Assembly (NCBI GenBank): GCA_023246135.1
Contig: JAHFJB010000005.1
Location: forward strand, 1 to 10,719
DNA length: 10,719 bases
Direction: 5' to 3'
Source of the DNA: Candidatus Parcubacteria bacterium
Lineage (GTDB): Bacteria; Patescibacteriota; Patescibacteriia; UBA1558; GWA2-36-10
Shown here one piece after another: positions 5,671 through 10,719 of this stretch. The translations under genes and the position numbers were made by a program. Numbering within the stretch: position 1 is the stretch's first letter; each line of letters starts with the position of its first letter. The notes below the pieces were generated by a model. It was not told where the DNA came from and searched no databases. It saw only the letters and a program-made list of their open reading frames with translations.

Positions 5671-5911
5671 CTTTAAAGTGATTAATCTTTAATTCCCGAG
5701 AGCCACGCGTCACTGTAGCAATGCCCATGCCTAATTTTCTAGCTATCAGGTGTTGTGGTGTGCTTTTTTTAAGCAAACGAATTATTTCCAGTCGCTTGGG
5801 TATATGCTCCAGTTCTTGTGTCGTAAAGAGCGCTACTAGGAAATCCTCTATTTCCTTCTCGCTCTTCAGAGTAGCCAGATACTTGGCTAAATTATTTAAA
5901 TACTTATTCAT
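5663..5911 (-). CDS. trpR: Trp operon repressor, TrpR family
   Basis: A helical DNA-binding dimer that binds operator DNA when loaded with L-tryptophan. The 82 aa are shorter than the 108 of E. coli TrpR, mainly through a shorter N-terminus and a missing C-terminal helix. The core aligns well: TTQELEHIPKRLEIIRLL, then the helix-turn-helix (about 51-73) ending GMGIATVTRGSREL, nearly the same as the E. coli GAGIATITRGS segment. R69 matches E. coli R84, and R40 probably matches R54 with a one-residue gap; both contact the co-repressor in E. coli. The GIAT-TRGS form separates it from YerC-like relatives. It lies directly upstream of the leader peptide and trpB on the same strand. The palindrome over its promoter suggests autoregulation. 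The predicted mRNA leader is only about 8 nt. Confidence 0.9.
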   Translation of the reverse strand: MNKYLNNLAKYLATLKSEKEIEDFLVALFTTQELEHIPKRLEIIRLLKKSTPQHLIARKLGMGIATVTRGSRELKINHFKDV

Positions 5912-5935
5912 ACTATTATACTAGTATAATAGTAT
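5910..5935. promoter_or_regulatory. Candidate TrpR operator: 26-bp perfect palindrome centred on CTAG
   Basis: The 26 bases are a perfect palindrome with ATACTAGTAT at the centre. The tetramers CTAT (5913-5916), CTAG (5921-5924) and ATAG (5929-5932) follow at exact 8-bp steps. That is the spacing of the two CTAG elements in the E. coli trp operator, where TrpR dimers bind in tandem. It covers the -10, the predicted start site and the first bases of the trpR start codon, so bound repressor would block transcription. The palindrome is seen; TrpR as its ligand is inferred from position and the CTAG core. Confidence 0.7.
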
Positions 5936-5954
5936 AAGAATCAGACATTGTCAA
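5926..5954 (-). promoter_or_regulatory. Promoter of trpR-leader-trpB
   Basis: On the minus strand TTGACA (5954-5949) is followed after 17 bases by TATTAT (5931-5926), inside the palindrome. The predicted start near 5919 leaves about 8 nt before the trpR ATG, so the mRNA would be nearly leaderless. The -35 lies 2 bases beyond the stop of the upstream surface-protein gene; no terminator separates them, so read-through is possible. Confidence 0.75.
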
Positions 5955-5956
5955 GG

Positions 5957-8527
5957 CTAGCTGCTTAAACGCTGCCTTTTTTTATTAGCTATATAGCCAA
6001 CTAATATTAACACTAAAACTCCGCCTAAAGATAATAATATCTTTTTAACCACCGCTGACCTATTGCTGCCTAATATGAAATTAGTGCCGCTTGACTTACT
6101 TTCGGTAGTGTTTTCTGTTTCTACTTTCTCTCCTAAGACAGCTTTTGACAACAGCACATCCTTTTGATCAAAAACCAAAAGCTTTAAACTATTATCAACA
6201 CTGGTCAAAACACCGGCCGTAAGTAATTCTTGGCCTTTTTTTATATCCAAATCTTTTAAACCTGGCGAGACGAATACTTTTAGTTGTGACTCATCCTCTT
6301 GGCTGGCAGCCAAATAAATACTCTTACCTGATTTTTTAGTAATTATACCTTTGACTGCTACAAAAGAGCCGACCATCTCTTGGTCAAGATTATCAATTTC
6401 AATTGCCTCTGGCCAATTAAATTGAGCTGCCACTGCATCCACCAATAAATCTTCTAAGCTTTTTATTTTCAAGCGAGGAATAATACCTGTTTTGGATATT
6501 TTACCTTTAGCGGTCACAACTTCGCCAATTTTTATAGCTGGCCAGTCTTTGGCTGAGTTATATACTTCCAACAAATTTTGATAATCGGCCTGACCATTGG
6601 TATAATCAGCCAAATACAAACTAGTATCGCTAGCCTGCGGACTATTTAAAACTAAACCCTGGGCTACGATGCTTTCATTTTTTTCTAAATCTTTGGTAGC
6701 CGCCACTTGATAGACTGATTCTGTTTCACTGGCCGCTGCTTCTGTCACTGCCGCATTTATTTGCCCTGGAGTGGGTGCTGAACTGACAAACCATTCACCA
6801 TTTTCCTTGTCCCAAGCATAAGAACTTGCCTCAGGAATTTTTTCATAAACTACTTCTTGCCAGACCTCGCCCAAAGGCGTGAGCAGCCTCACGCTGTCAT
6901 TGGTGTTATTTAGAGTCAATTTACTTTGCTCGCGGCCTATAACCAAAAAATCTTGGGGCATGATTTTTATATCTTTATCAAAAACAAAAGGCCGACTGCC
7001 TCCCTCAGCATCATCCAGTTGCCAGCCAGACAAATTTATTTCTTTATCACTAGCATTGTAGAGCTCAATCCACTCGCCTTCATCACTGCCTTGAGGATTG
7101 GGTAAAAATTCAGAAATAATTAAATCGGATATTTTAAAATCAATTGGTGCCACGTCAGCTAATTTTATGTCTTTTACCGTTTCCTTTATTTCTAAAATTT
7201 GACTAGTCTCACCAATAGCCCCAACTGGATCGCTGACTTTGAGTTTTACCAAAAAACTGCCGGCCGATTCATAAGTATGATTTTCCGTTATCTCATCGCC
7301 AGTAGTTTCATCACCAAAATCCCAAATATACTTTAATTTTCCTTCTTCTGGATCACTGCTACTGGCTCCAGAAAAAATAATTTTTTTGCCAACTACCAAC
7401 TCCTCGGCCTCAATATCAATCTTGGATTGCGGTGCTTCATTAGCCACAAAAATATTGGTTTGGCCTGGTGTCAGCTTGGCTGTCCAAGAAAAACTACTCA
7501 CATCTCTGGCAAAGCTCTTATCTTCAGGAGCAGTATCACTATAGTCTATTTTCTCCAAAAGTTCTCCAATGGGGCTATACAATTTAACTGCATCACCGCC
7601 AGTATTATTGAGAGAAATACCGGTTATACTTTTGTCCAAAACCAAATAAGTGCCCGGCATCAAAACAATGTTAATGCCAATATCGTCGGCCAGGGTAAAG
7701 ACATGAGTAGAGTTATCCTGTAGAGCAAAGCTTGTTAAATCCACTGATTCAATGCCGGAGTTATACAATTCAATCCATTCATGCTCATCGCTACCTTTGG
7801 GGTTAGGCAAAAATTCAGAAATAATAATTTTTGACCAAGACAATTGGCTGTCAACCTGCCGCGTGCCACCACCACTTGGCGCTGGATTATCTGGCGGTGT
7901 TTGATCATCGCCTCCACCATCATCACCCCCTCCAGTATCTGGTGGCGGCTCTACGCCATGCCCGCTACTGTTGGCCAACCCCGGCGTACCACCCATAACT
8001 CCACTCTCCTGCCAATTGCTTTGACTAGACTCTTGGCTCAAATTTATTTTTTCCAAACTATAACCAGTGCCGGCTCCACCCCAAGCTGAATCATAGCCAG
8101 CTTGTATGCCCTGCGTCATGCCACCATCAAAACTTATAGCTACTGTAGAACTGGAATTGTTAAGGCTCATCACTGTATCAAAAACTGTGGCTGTCAGCCC
8201 TGGGTGCTCCAACAAAAAATTAGCGCCATCGTCAGCCAAAATAAAAAATTCCCCACTAGAAATCGTAGTAGTACCTTGAACCAAATTCAAAGTATGATTA
8301 GAGCCGTCAAAAAATCGCCAAGCGCTACGACTAGAGCCGGTCAGCACCTCAACCAGCTCAGAACCACTGTTATAAATTTCCACCCATTCCCTATCGCTGT
8401 CACTCCCAGACAAATCATACATAATTTCCGAAATGACCAAATCGCTAGTTTGTGCTTGGACAGGATAAATACTAATACCCAAAAAAAGTGAAAATAAAAT
8501 AAAAATACTCGTCGCTTTTCTTCTCAT
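5957..8527 (-). CDS. Secreted, membrane-anchored multi-domain protein: three lamin-tail (LTD) domains, PKD, OB-like folds
   Basis: An 856-aa surface protein. Residues 1-26 form a signal peptide (basic start, hydrophobic core, cleavage near VQAQ). LTD domain 1 (about 28-160) starts LVISEIMYDLSGSD.EWVEIYNSG. A Gly/Asp/Pro-rich linker (about 190-225) follows, then LTD 2 (about 233-355, ISEFLPNPKGSDEHEWIELY). A PKD-type beta domain (about 366-447) has the signature YIWDFGDETTGDE and HTYESAGSF. LTD 3 (about 467-590) repeats ISEFLPNPQGSDEGEWIELY. Two stretches (about 615-700 and 712-795) resemble OB-fold nucleic-acid-binding domains (GEVVTAKGKIS..G, GSFVAVKGIIT). A C-terminal membrane helix (about 827-846) with a basic tail anchors it. 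Bacterial LTD proteins are often surface-bound and sometimes linked to nucleases or DNA handling, but no nuclease domain is seen. Its partner is unknown. It lies between ssb and trpR; a hairpin separates it from ssb. Confidence 0.88.
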   Translation of the reverse strand: MRRKATSIFILFSLFLGISIYPVQAQTSDLVISEIMYDLSGSDSDREWVEIYNSGSELVEVLTGSSRSAWRFFDGSNHTLNLVQGTTTISSGEFFILADDGANFLLEHPGLTATVFDTVMSLNNSSSTVAISFDGGMTQGIQAGYDSAWGGAGTGYSLEKINLSQESSQSNWQESGVMGGTPGLANSSGHGVEPPPDTGGGDDGGGDDQTPPDNPAPSGGGTRQVDSQLSWSKIIISEFLPNPKGSDEHEWIELYNSGIESVDLTSFALQDNSTHVFTLADDIGINIVLMPGTYLVLDKSITGISLNNTGGDAVKLYSPIGELLEKIDYSDTAPEDKSFARDVSSFSWTAKLTPGQTNIFVANEAPQSKIDIEAEELVVGKKIIFSGASSSDPEEGKLKYIWDFGDETTGDEITENHTYESAGSFLVKLKVSDPVGAIGETSQILEIKETVKDIKLADVAPIDFKISDLIISEFLPNPQGSDEGEWIELYNASDKEINLSGWQLDDAEGGSRPFVFDKDIKIMPQDFLVIGREQSKLTLNNTNDSVRLLTPLGEVWQEVVYEKIPEASSYAWDKENGEWFVSSAPTPGQINAAVTEAAASETESVYQVAATKDLEKNESIVAQGLVLNSPQASDTSLYLADYTNGQADYQNLLEVYNSAKDWPAIKIGEVVTAKGKISKTGIIPRLKIKSLEDLLVDAVAAQFNWPEAIEIDNLDQEMVGSFVAVKGIITKKSGKSIYLAASQEDESQLKVFVSPGLKDLDIKKGQELLTAGVLTSVDNSLKLLVFDQKDVLLSKAVLGEKVETENTTESKSSGTNFILGSNRSAVVKKILLSLGGVLVLILVGYIANKKRQRLSS
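7104..7120. repeat. 17-bp direct repeat within the LTD gene (copy in LTD 3)
   Basis: The 17 bases AAAAATTCAGAAATAAT recur exactly at 7809-7825. Both copies encode the conserved IISEFLP start of an LTD domain. The repeat marks duplication of LTD domains inside one gene and is a possible site for recombination between domains 2 and 3. Confidence 0.7.
7809..7825. repeat. 17-bp direct repeat within the LTD gene (copy in LTD 2)
   Basis: This is the second copy of the repeat at 7104-7120, encoding the ISEFLP segment at the start of LTD 2. Confidence 0.7.
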
Positions 8528-8555
8528 ATTTTTTGCTTCAATTTATTATCTTAAA

Positions 8556-8590
8556 GAAGGCCTGAAGGTACAGGCGAACTCCAGACCTTC
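8556..8590 (-). terminator. Hairpin between ssb and the LTD gene, weak terminator
   Basis: On the minus strand GAAGGTCTG (8590-8582) pairs with CAGGCCTTC (8564-8556), nine pairs with one T.G, around a 17-nt loop. Only TTT follows directly, so termination is probably partial. It may set the ratio of ssb to the downstream LTD gene, for which I see no separate promoter. Confidence 0.45.
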
Positions 8591-8608
8591 GTTAAAACAA
8601 AAAACTAC

Positions 8609-9016
8609 TTAAGCTTCCTCAATCTGTATTTCTTCGGTGTCGACTTCTTCCTTGGCGTTTTCATCGCCCTTTACTTCTTTTTTACTACTACCACCAAGCA
8701 TGATAAGATCCGAGACAACAATCTCCGTCATATAATGTTTCTTTTTGTCCTTATCTTCCCAGGTCCGATTTTGCAAACGACCCTCAACAAATATTTTAGA
8801 ACCTTTCTTTAAATAAGTGTTGATTATATCAGCCAAGTGACCCCAGGCTACTAGCCGATGAAAATCAGCTCTACTCTTTTTTTCTTTAGTCTCAACATCG
8901 CGCCAATAATAATTGGTCGCCAGACTAAAATTGGCCAAAATCTGTCCTGATGCCAAAGACTTGGTCTTAGGGTCATCGGTCAGATTACCAATCAGACTTA
9001 CTTTGTTTAGATCCAT
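8609..9016 (-). CDS. ssb: Single-stranded DNA-binding protein
   Basis: A 135-aa OB-fold protein that coats single-stranded DNA in replication and repair. The OB domain spans about residues 1-107: it opens LNKVSLIGNLTDDP, then ANFSLATNYYW, FHRLVAWGHLAD, YLKKGSKIFVEGRLQNRTW and MTEIVVSDLIML. W38, W58, W86 and F53 sit where DNA-stacking aromatics are expected. The tail (about 108-135) is short and acidic but ends IQIEEA instead of the usual DDIPF-like tip that docks partner proteins; either the tip is lost or this lineage uses another. The ATG at 9016 has a good SD (AAAGGAAAG, 5-13 bases upstream). A perfect hairpin lies just before the SD (9038-9060). A promoter candidate at 9389-9416 would give a leader of about 360 nt; no closer one is obvious. 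Confidence 0.95.
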   Translation of the reverse strand: MDLNKVSLIGNLTDDPKTKSLASGQILANFSLATNYYWRDVETKEKKSRADFHRLVAWGHLADIINTYLKKGSKIFVEGRLQNRTWEDKDKKKHYMTEIVVSDLIMLGGSSKKEVKGDENAKEEVDTEEIQIEEA

Positions 9017-9037
9017 AATCGCTTTCCTTTCTTTGCC

Positions 9038-9060
9038 CTCTTTACTTTCTAAGTAAAGAG
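9038..9060. repeat. Perfect 10-bp inverted repeat just upstream of ssb
   Basis: CTCTTTACTT and its exact complement AAGTAAAGAG flank TCT. In the ssb mRNA it forms a stable hairpin ending about 9 bases before the SD core. It could be a translation or stability element, or an operator in DNA. Its TTTAC/GTAAA core recalls the repeat at the hsp20 promoter (2956-2980), but the arms are otherwise different. Confidence 0.5.
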
Positions 9061-9087
9061 CTGCTCACTTATTAAAACTAACCCTTG

Positions 9088-9115
9088 AGCCGCCCCGCCT
9101 TTGGCGGGGCGGGCT
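9088..9115. terminator. Very GC-rich hairpin in the ssb upstream region
   Basis: AGCC-GCCCCGCC pairs with GGCGGGGC-G-GGCT around the loop TTT: 12 pairs with one bulged G. It is sharply more GC-rich than its surroundings. No T-run follows directly on either strand, so whether it terminates, pauses or protects RNA is open. Confidence 0.45.
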
Positions 9116-9135
9116 TCTTACAGGATTGTACATGA

Positions 9136-9164
9136 TTGACAAAATAAGATTTTTATCTTATTCT
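9136..9164 (+). promoter_or_regulatory. Promoter of a short + strand RNA, with overlapping palindrome
   Basis: TTGACA (9136-9141), a 17-base spacer and TATTCT (9159-9164). AATAAGAT (9143-9150) and its complement ATCTTATT (9155-9162) form a perfect 8-bp inverted repeat across the spacer and most of the -10, a typical operator position. The -10 is weak (4 of 6), which would suit a regulated promoter. Confidence 0.45.
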
Positions 9165-9170
9165 ATCAAA

Positions 9171-9241
9171 TGAGGCTAACCAAAAATTAGCTCTCAAAAT
9201 CGCTTTTCTTCGCAAAAGTCCTCCTTCGGGGGGATTTTTGC
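9171..9241 (+). ncRNA. Candidate short RNA (about 70 nt) ending in a UUCG hairpin
   Basis: Between the promoter at 9136-9164 and the terminator at 9212-9241 lie about 70 transcribed bases with no plausible ORF (a leaderless six-codon frame from 9168 is the longest from an ATG). A first hairpin is possible: GAGGCTAA (9172-9179) with TTAGC and CTC up to 9195, with one bulge. A short CTTTT/AAAAG stem (9203-9207 with 9214-9218) would compete with the foot of the terminator, so this could also be a small attenuator. Family unknown. Confidence 0.4.
9212..9241 (+). terminator. Terminator hairpin with UUCG tetraloop
   Basis: Bases 9212-9224 pair with 9229-9241 in 13 contiguous pairs around TTCG. G9218.T9235 and T9222.G9231 are wobbles only in a + strand RNA; in minus-strand RNA they are mismatches. 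The 3' arm itself supplies the T-run (9235-9239). It ends a + strand transcript although no + strand gene lies upstream. Confidence 0.7.
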
Positions 9242-9346
9242 TTTATGTAAAACAACAACAAAAATCAGGCTATTTATTATGTAGCTTACTTTTTTACCTT
9301 GGGCTTTTCTTCAAAAAACCTAGCTAACATAGGATTTAATCATTAT

Positions 9347-9383
9347 AGCCGTCTATATAATATACGACGGCTTATAATAAGCC
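9347..9383. repeat. Two mutually exclusive hairpins
   Basis: AGCCGTC (9347-9353) pairs with GACGGCT (9366-9372). GGCTTA (9369-9374) can instead pair with TAAGCC (9378-9383). They share GGCT at 9369-9372, so only one can form. They lie at the predicted 5' end of the transcript from 9389-9416, on the minus strand. Confidence 0.5.
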
Positions 9384-9388
9384 CCTTT

Positions 9389-9416
9389 ATATTAGCACCA
9401 TAAAAATAGCTGTCAA
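9389..9416 (-). promoter_or_regulatory. Minus-strand promoter, probably for ssb
   Basis: TTGACA (9416-9411), a 16-base spacer ending TGC (extended -10), then TAATAT (9394-9389). The predicted start is near 9382. The next minus-strand gene is ssb at 9016, so the leader would be about 360 nt and contain every hairpin listed between 9038 and 9372; a separate short RNA is the alternative. Confidence 0.55.
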
Positions 9417-9431
9417 GCCCCCTAATTTATC

Positions 9432-9460
9432 TTGACAACCAATTAGTAAATACCTAAGCT
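9432..9460 (+). promoter_or_regulatory. Possible promoter of the GC-rich gene at 9546
   Basis: A perfect TTGACA (9432-9437) is followed after 17 bases by a poor -10 (TAAGCT, 9455-9460). TAAAAT at 9468-9473 is a better hexamer but lacks a good -35. This -35 faces away from the minus-strand TTGACA at 9416-9411, giving divergent promoters with an inverted repeat between them. Confidence 0.35.
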
Positions 9461-9545
9461 ATTAGCGTAAAATGTTCCGATCTCATAGTCTACCTTAAAT
9501 GGCAGTGTCGCTATTCACCCGATGTCGAAAGAAGAGGTGCTGATC

Positions 9546-10079
9546 ATGCTGACCGTTCAAAACATGAATCCCCTTGGCGTGGCCTTGAGAATCATCAAGA
9601 TGTCTGCTTCCGTGATCAATCAGGCAACTAGCCTGCCCGAATGGTCTGGACCAAAACCTAATGGTGTCAGGGGGTCACTGTGCCTCTATCTGTATCCTCA
9701 GAGGTTTGTGGTCCTCCACGCCAATCTCAGTCTGCTCTCCACTGAAGAGTTGCAGGAGTTAGCCATAGACCACATGAACAGGTCTATGGAGAATGCTCTC
9801 ACGCTCGCCGAATACATCAGGGCTATAGAGGAGTTCCCAACTCTCCGCTCATTTACGCCCGAGGAGCTCGGCTGCTATGGTCTTCTCTTCAACGGCGCTG
9901 TGCGGCTCGACCAATCCCTACTCTTGTCCTACTGGGGACAGAGAGACACACGCCTCAACGAAGCAGTGGCTGTGGTCATCCCGTATCTCAACCACATGCT
10001 TGAGCTTGACCAGCTTGATCTGATCAGGCGGGTCAGCCAGAACCCCATCATCGATCGTCTCCTCGACTTGTGTCGCTGA
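9546..10079 (+). CDS. Unknown soluble protein in a GC-rich island
   Basis: I do not recognise this 177-aa protein. The ATG at 9546 is chosen because AAGAAGAGGTG ends 7 bases upstream, a strong SD; the frame also opens at 9522 without one. There is no signal peptide or membrane segment. The middle (about 45-60) looks like beta strands (RGSLCLYLYPQRFVVLHANL). The rest looks helical and leucine/glutamate-rich (STEELQELAIDHMNRSMENA, TLAEYIRAIEEFP, YLNHMLELDQLDLIRRVSQN), which suits a small alpha/beta or regulatory protein. Base composition and codon choice (many CTC, CTG, ATC, GAG) differ plainly from the AT-rich neighbours. Together with its isolated place on the + strand, its SD and its own terminator, this suggests acquisition by transfer. 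It parallels the gene at 3057 in layout but not in sequence. Confidence 0.65.
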   Translation: MLTVQNMNPLGVALRIIKMSASVINQATSLPEWSGPKPNGVRGSLCLYLYPQRFVVLHANLSLLSTEELQELAIDHMNRSMENALTLAEYIRAIEEFPTLRSFTPEELGCYGLLFNGAVRLDQSLLLSYWGQRDTRLNEAVAVVIPYLNHMLELDQLDLIRRVSQNPIIDRLLDLCR

Positions 10080-10105
10080 ACGACCAGTTCGGCGCCGACG
10101 ACAAC

Positions 10106-10159
10106 AGGCCCTACACTAACCACCTCGCGTGGCTCTGGTGCAGGGCTTGATTCTTTTTT
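10106..10159 (+). terminator. Two-tier terminator of the GC-rich gene at 9546
   Basis: Bases 10106-10116 pair with 10138-10148 (one A/C mismatch, one G.U), and inside it CCAC (10120-10123) pairs with GTGG (10129-10132). The T-rich tract 10151-10159 follows and reaches the stop codon of the convergent rnhB. A second small hairpin with a T-run (CGGGC-AAG-GCCCG, 10191-10203) lies beyond, inside rnhB, and might act as a backup. Confidence 0.75.
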
Positions 10160-10719
10160 ATAAATTTTTGAGAAAACTAATTCTATGAAGCGGGCAAGGC
10201 CCGTATTTTTTTATATTAGCTATGTGAAGTTTAGTACCATAGCCCTTGTGCTGACCAAAATCATACTGCGGATACTCCTTACCAAAATCCAGCATCAGAC
10301 GATCACGATAAACTTTGGCAATAATAGAAGCAGCTGATATTTCTTTAAAAATATCATCACCGTGCTTATGAAAGCTAACTTTTTCTTCTCGGAAATATTT
10401 ATCTGCTCCCCCAATATAATCGGCCCGGATAATATCAACTGGCTTTATCTGTTTTTTTAATTTATCCAGCAATTCCTTGACTAATAAAATATTAGCCACT
10501 TGAATACCATAACGATCAATAAAATTATTATCCAATTCCGCTATAGCATAAACAAAATTATTGACTAGCAAATCAAAAAAACAATCGCGATCACTGGCCA
10601 TCATTTTTTTGGAATCGCGAACGCCGGCCAAAATCTTACTTTGTTTTTTAGTGCCAACACTTAATACTGCGGCGGCGACAATTGGCCCGGCCAGAGGTCC
10701 GCGACCAGCTTCGTCAATG
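10158..10719 (-). CDS. rnhB: Ribonuclease HII (5' end beyond the window)
   Basis: This enzyme cuts the RNA strand of RNA-DNA hybrids and starts removal of single ribonucleotides from DNA. The reading frame is open to the window edge: 186 residues are visible and roughly 10-20 N-terminal residues are missing. The visible part begins IDEAGRGPLAGP, giving the first two metal-binding acids (D2, E3). Further family motifs are DSKK, an Asp in RADYIGG, HGDD, ISAASIIAKVYRDR, YPQYDFGQHKGYGT and the GPCPLHRISF end. The four acidic positions expected in the active site appear to be present. It is AT-rich like the other resident genes and converges on the GC-rich gene at 9546. Confidence 0.95.
   Translation of the reverse strand, partial: IDEAGRGPLAGPIVAAAVLSVGTKKQSKILAGVRDSKKMMASDRDCFFDLLVNNFVYAIAELDNNFIDRYGIQVANILLVKELLDKLKKQIKPVDIIRADYIGGADKYFREEKVSFHKHGDDIFKEISAASIIAKVYRDRLMLDFGKEYPQYDFGQHKGYGTKLHIANIKKYGPCPLHRISFLKNL

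Noticed and set aside
5957..8527. Several + and - strand ORFs of 60-130 codons within the LTD gene
   Set aside because: These are alternative-frame shadows of a single long gene with continuous recognisable domains.
9281..9333. 14-codon minus-strand ORF (MLARFFEEKPKVKK) in the ssb leader
   Set aside because: No SD, no conserved family known to me, and no runs of a single regulatory codon. It is too short to support without comparison.

Overview
The window looks like a chromosomal segment of a small-genome bacterium of the Candidate Phyla Radiation (Patescibacteria). This is an inference from gene content and style: AT-rich genes, mostly without Shine-Dalgarno sequences, packed in short overlapping operons; a VanW/YoaR-type surface protein; a multi-domain lamin-tail (LTD) surface protein with a C-terminal anchor; and a lone trpB with no other tryptophan-biosynthesis gene in view. 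No taxonomic marker long enough to name the lineage is present.

Layout. 1-372: promoter, long rod-shaped RNA and intrinsic terminator, all on the + strand (candidate ncRNA). 374-2901 (-): operon hsp20, small unknown gene, VanW-like gene, with overlapping ends and a strong promoter. 2902-3506 (+): a GC-rich island with one small membrane or lipoprotein gene of unknown function, a clear SD, and a large terminal hairpin. 3507-4329 (+): promoter, tRNA-Leu(UAG), membrane-anchored methyltransferase, tRNA-Val(GAC), terminator. 4335-5954 (-): trpB, a tryptophan-codon leader peptide with attenuator, and trpR with a CTAG palindrome over its own promoter. 5957-9016 (-): LTD/PKD/OB-fold surface protein and ssb. 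9017-9545: about 530 bases of intergenic DNA full of hairpins and promoters, including a possible short + strand RNA. 9546-10159 (+): a second GC-rich island with one unknown gene and a large terminator hairpin. 10158-10719 (-): rnhB (RNase HII), cut by the window end.

The most striking element is the trp locus. trpR is followed by an unlisted 21-codon ORF whose ATG overlaps the trpR stop and which contains three Trp codons (two adjacent). Behind it comes a GC-rich hairpin with a T-run just before trpB. The stretch around the third Trp codon can pair over 9 bases with the 5' side of that terminator, giving mutually exclusive antiterminator and terminator structures. This is textbook ribosome-mediated attenuation placed between trpR and trpB. 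Upstream of trpR, a 26-bp perfect palindrome with CTAG-like tetramers at exact 8-bp spacing covers the -10 region, which suggests TrpR autoregulation. The organism would therefore control a single salvage enzyme (indole + serine to tryptophan) by two tryptophan sensors: free tryptophan through TrpR and charged tRNA-Trp through the leader. The gene order resembles the trpR-leader-trpB(A) arrangement known from Chlamydia, but trpA is absent here.

The two GC-rich single-gene islands share a design (own promoter region, good SD, unlike base composition, two-tier terminal hairpin) and may be recently acquired cassettes. Bases 1-110 show nothing I can assign.
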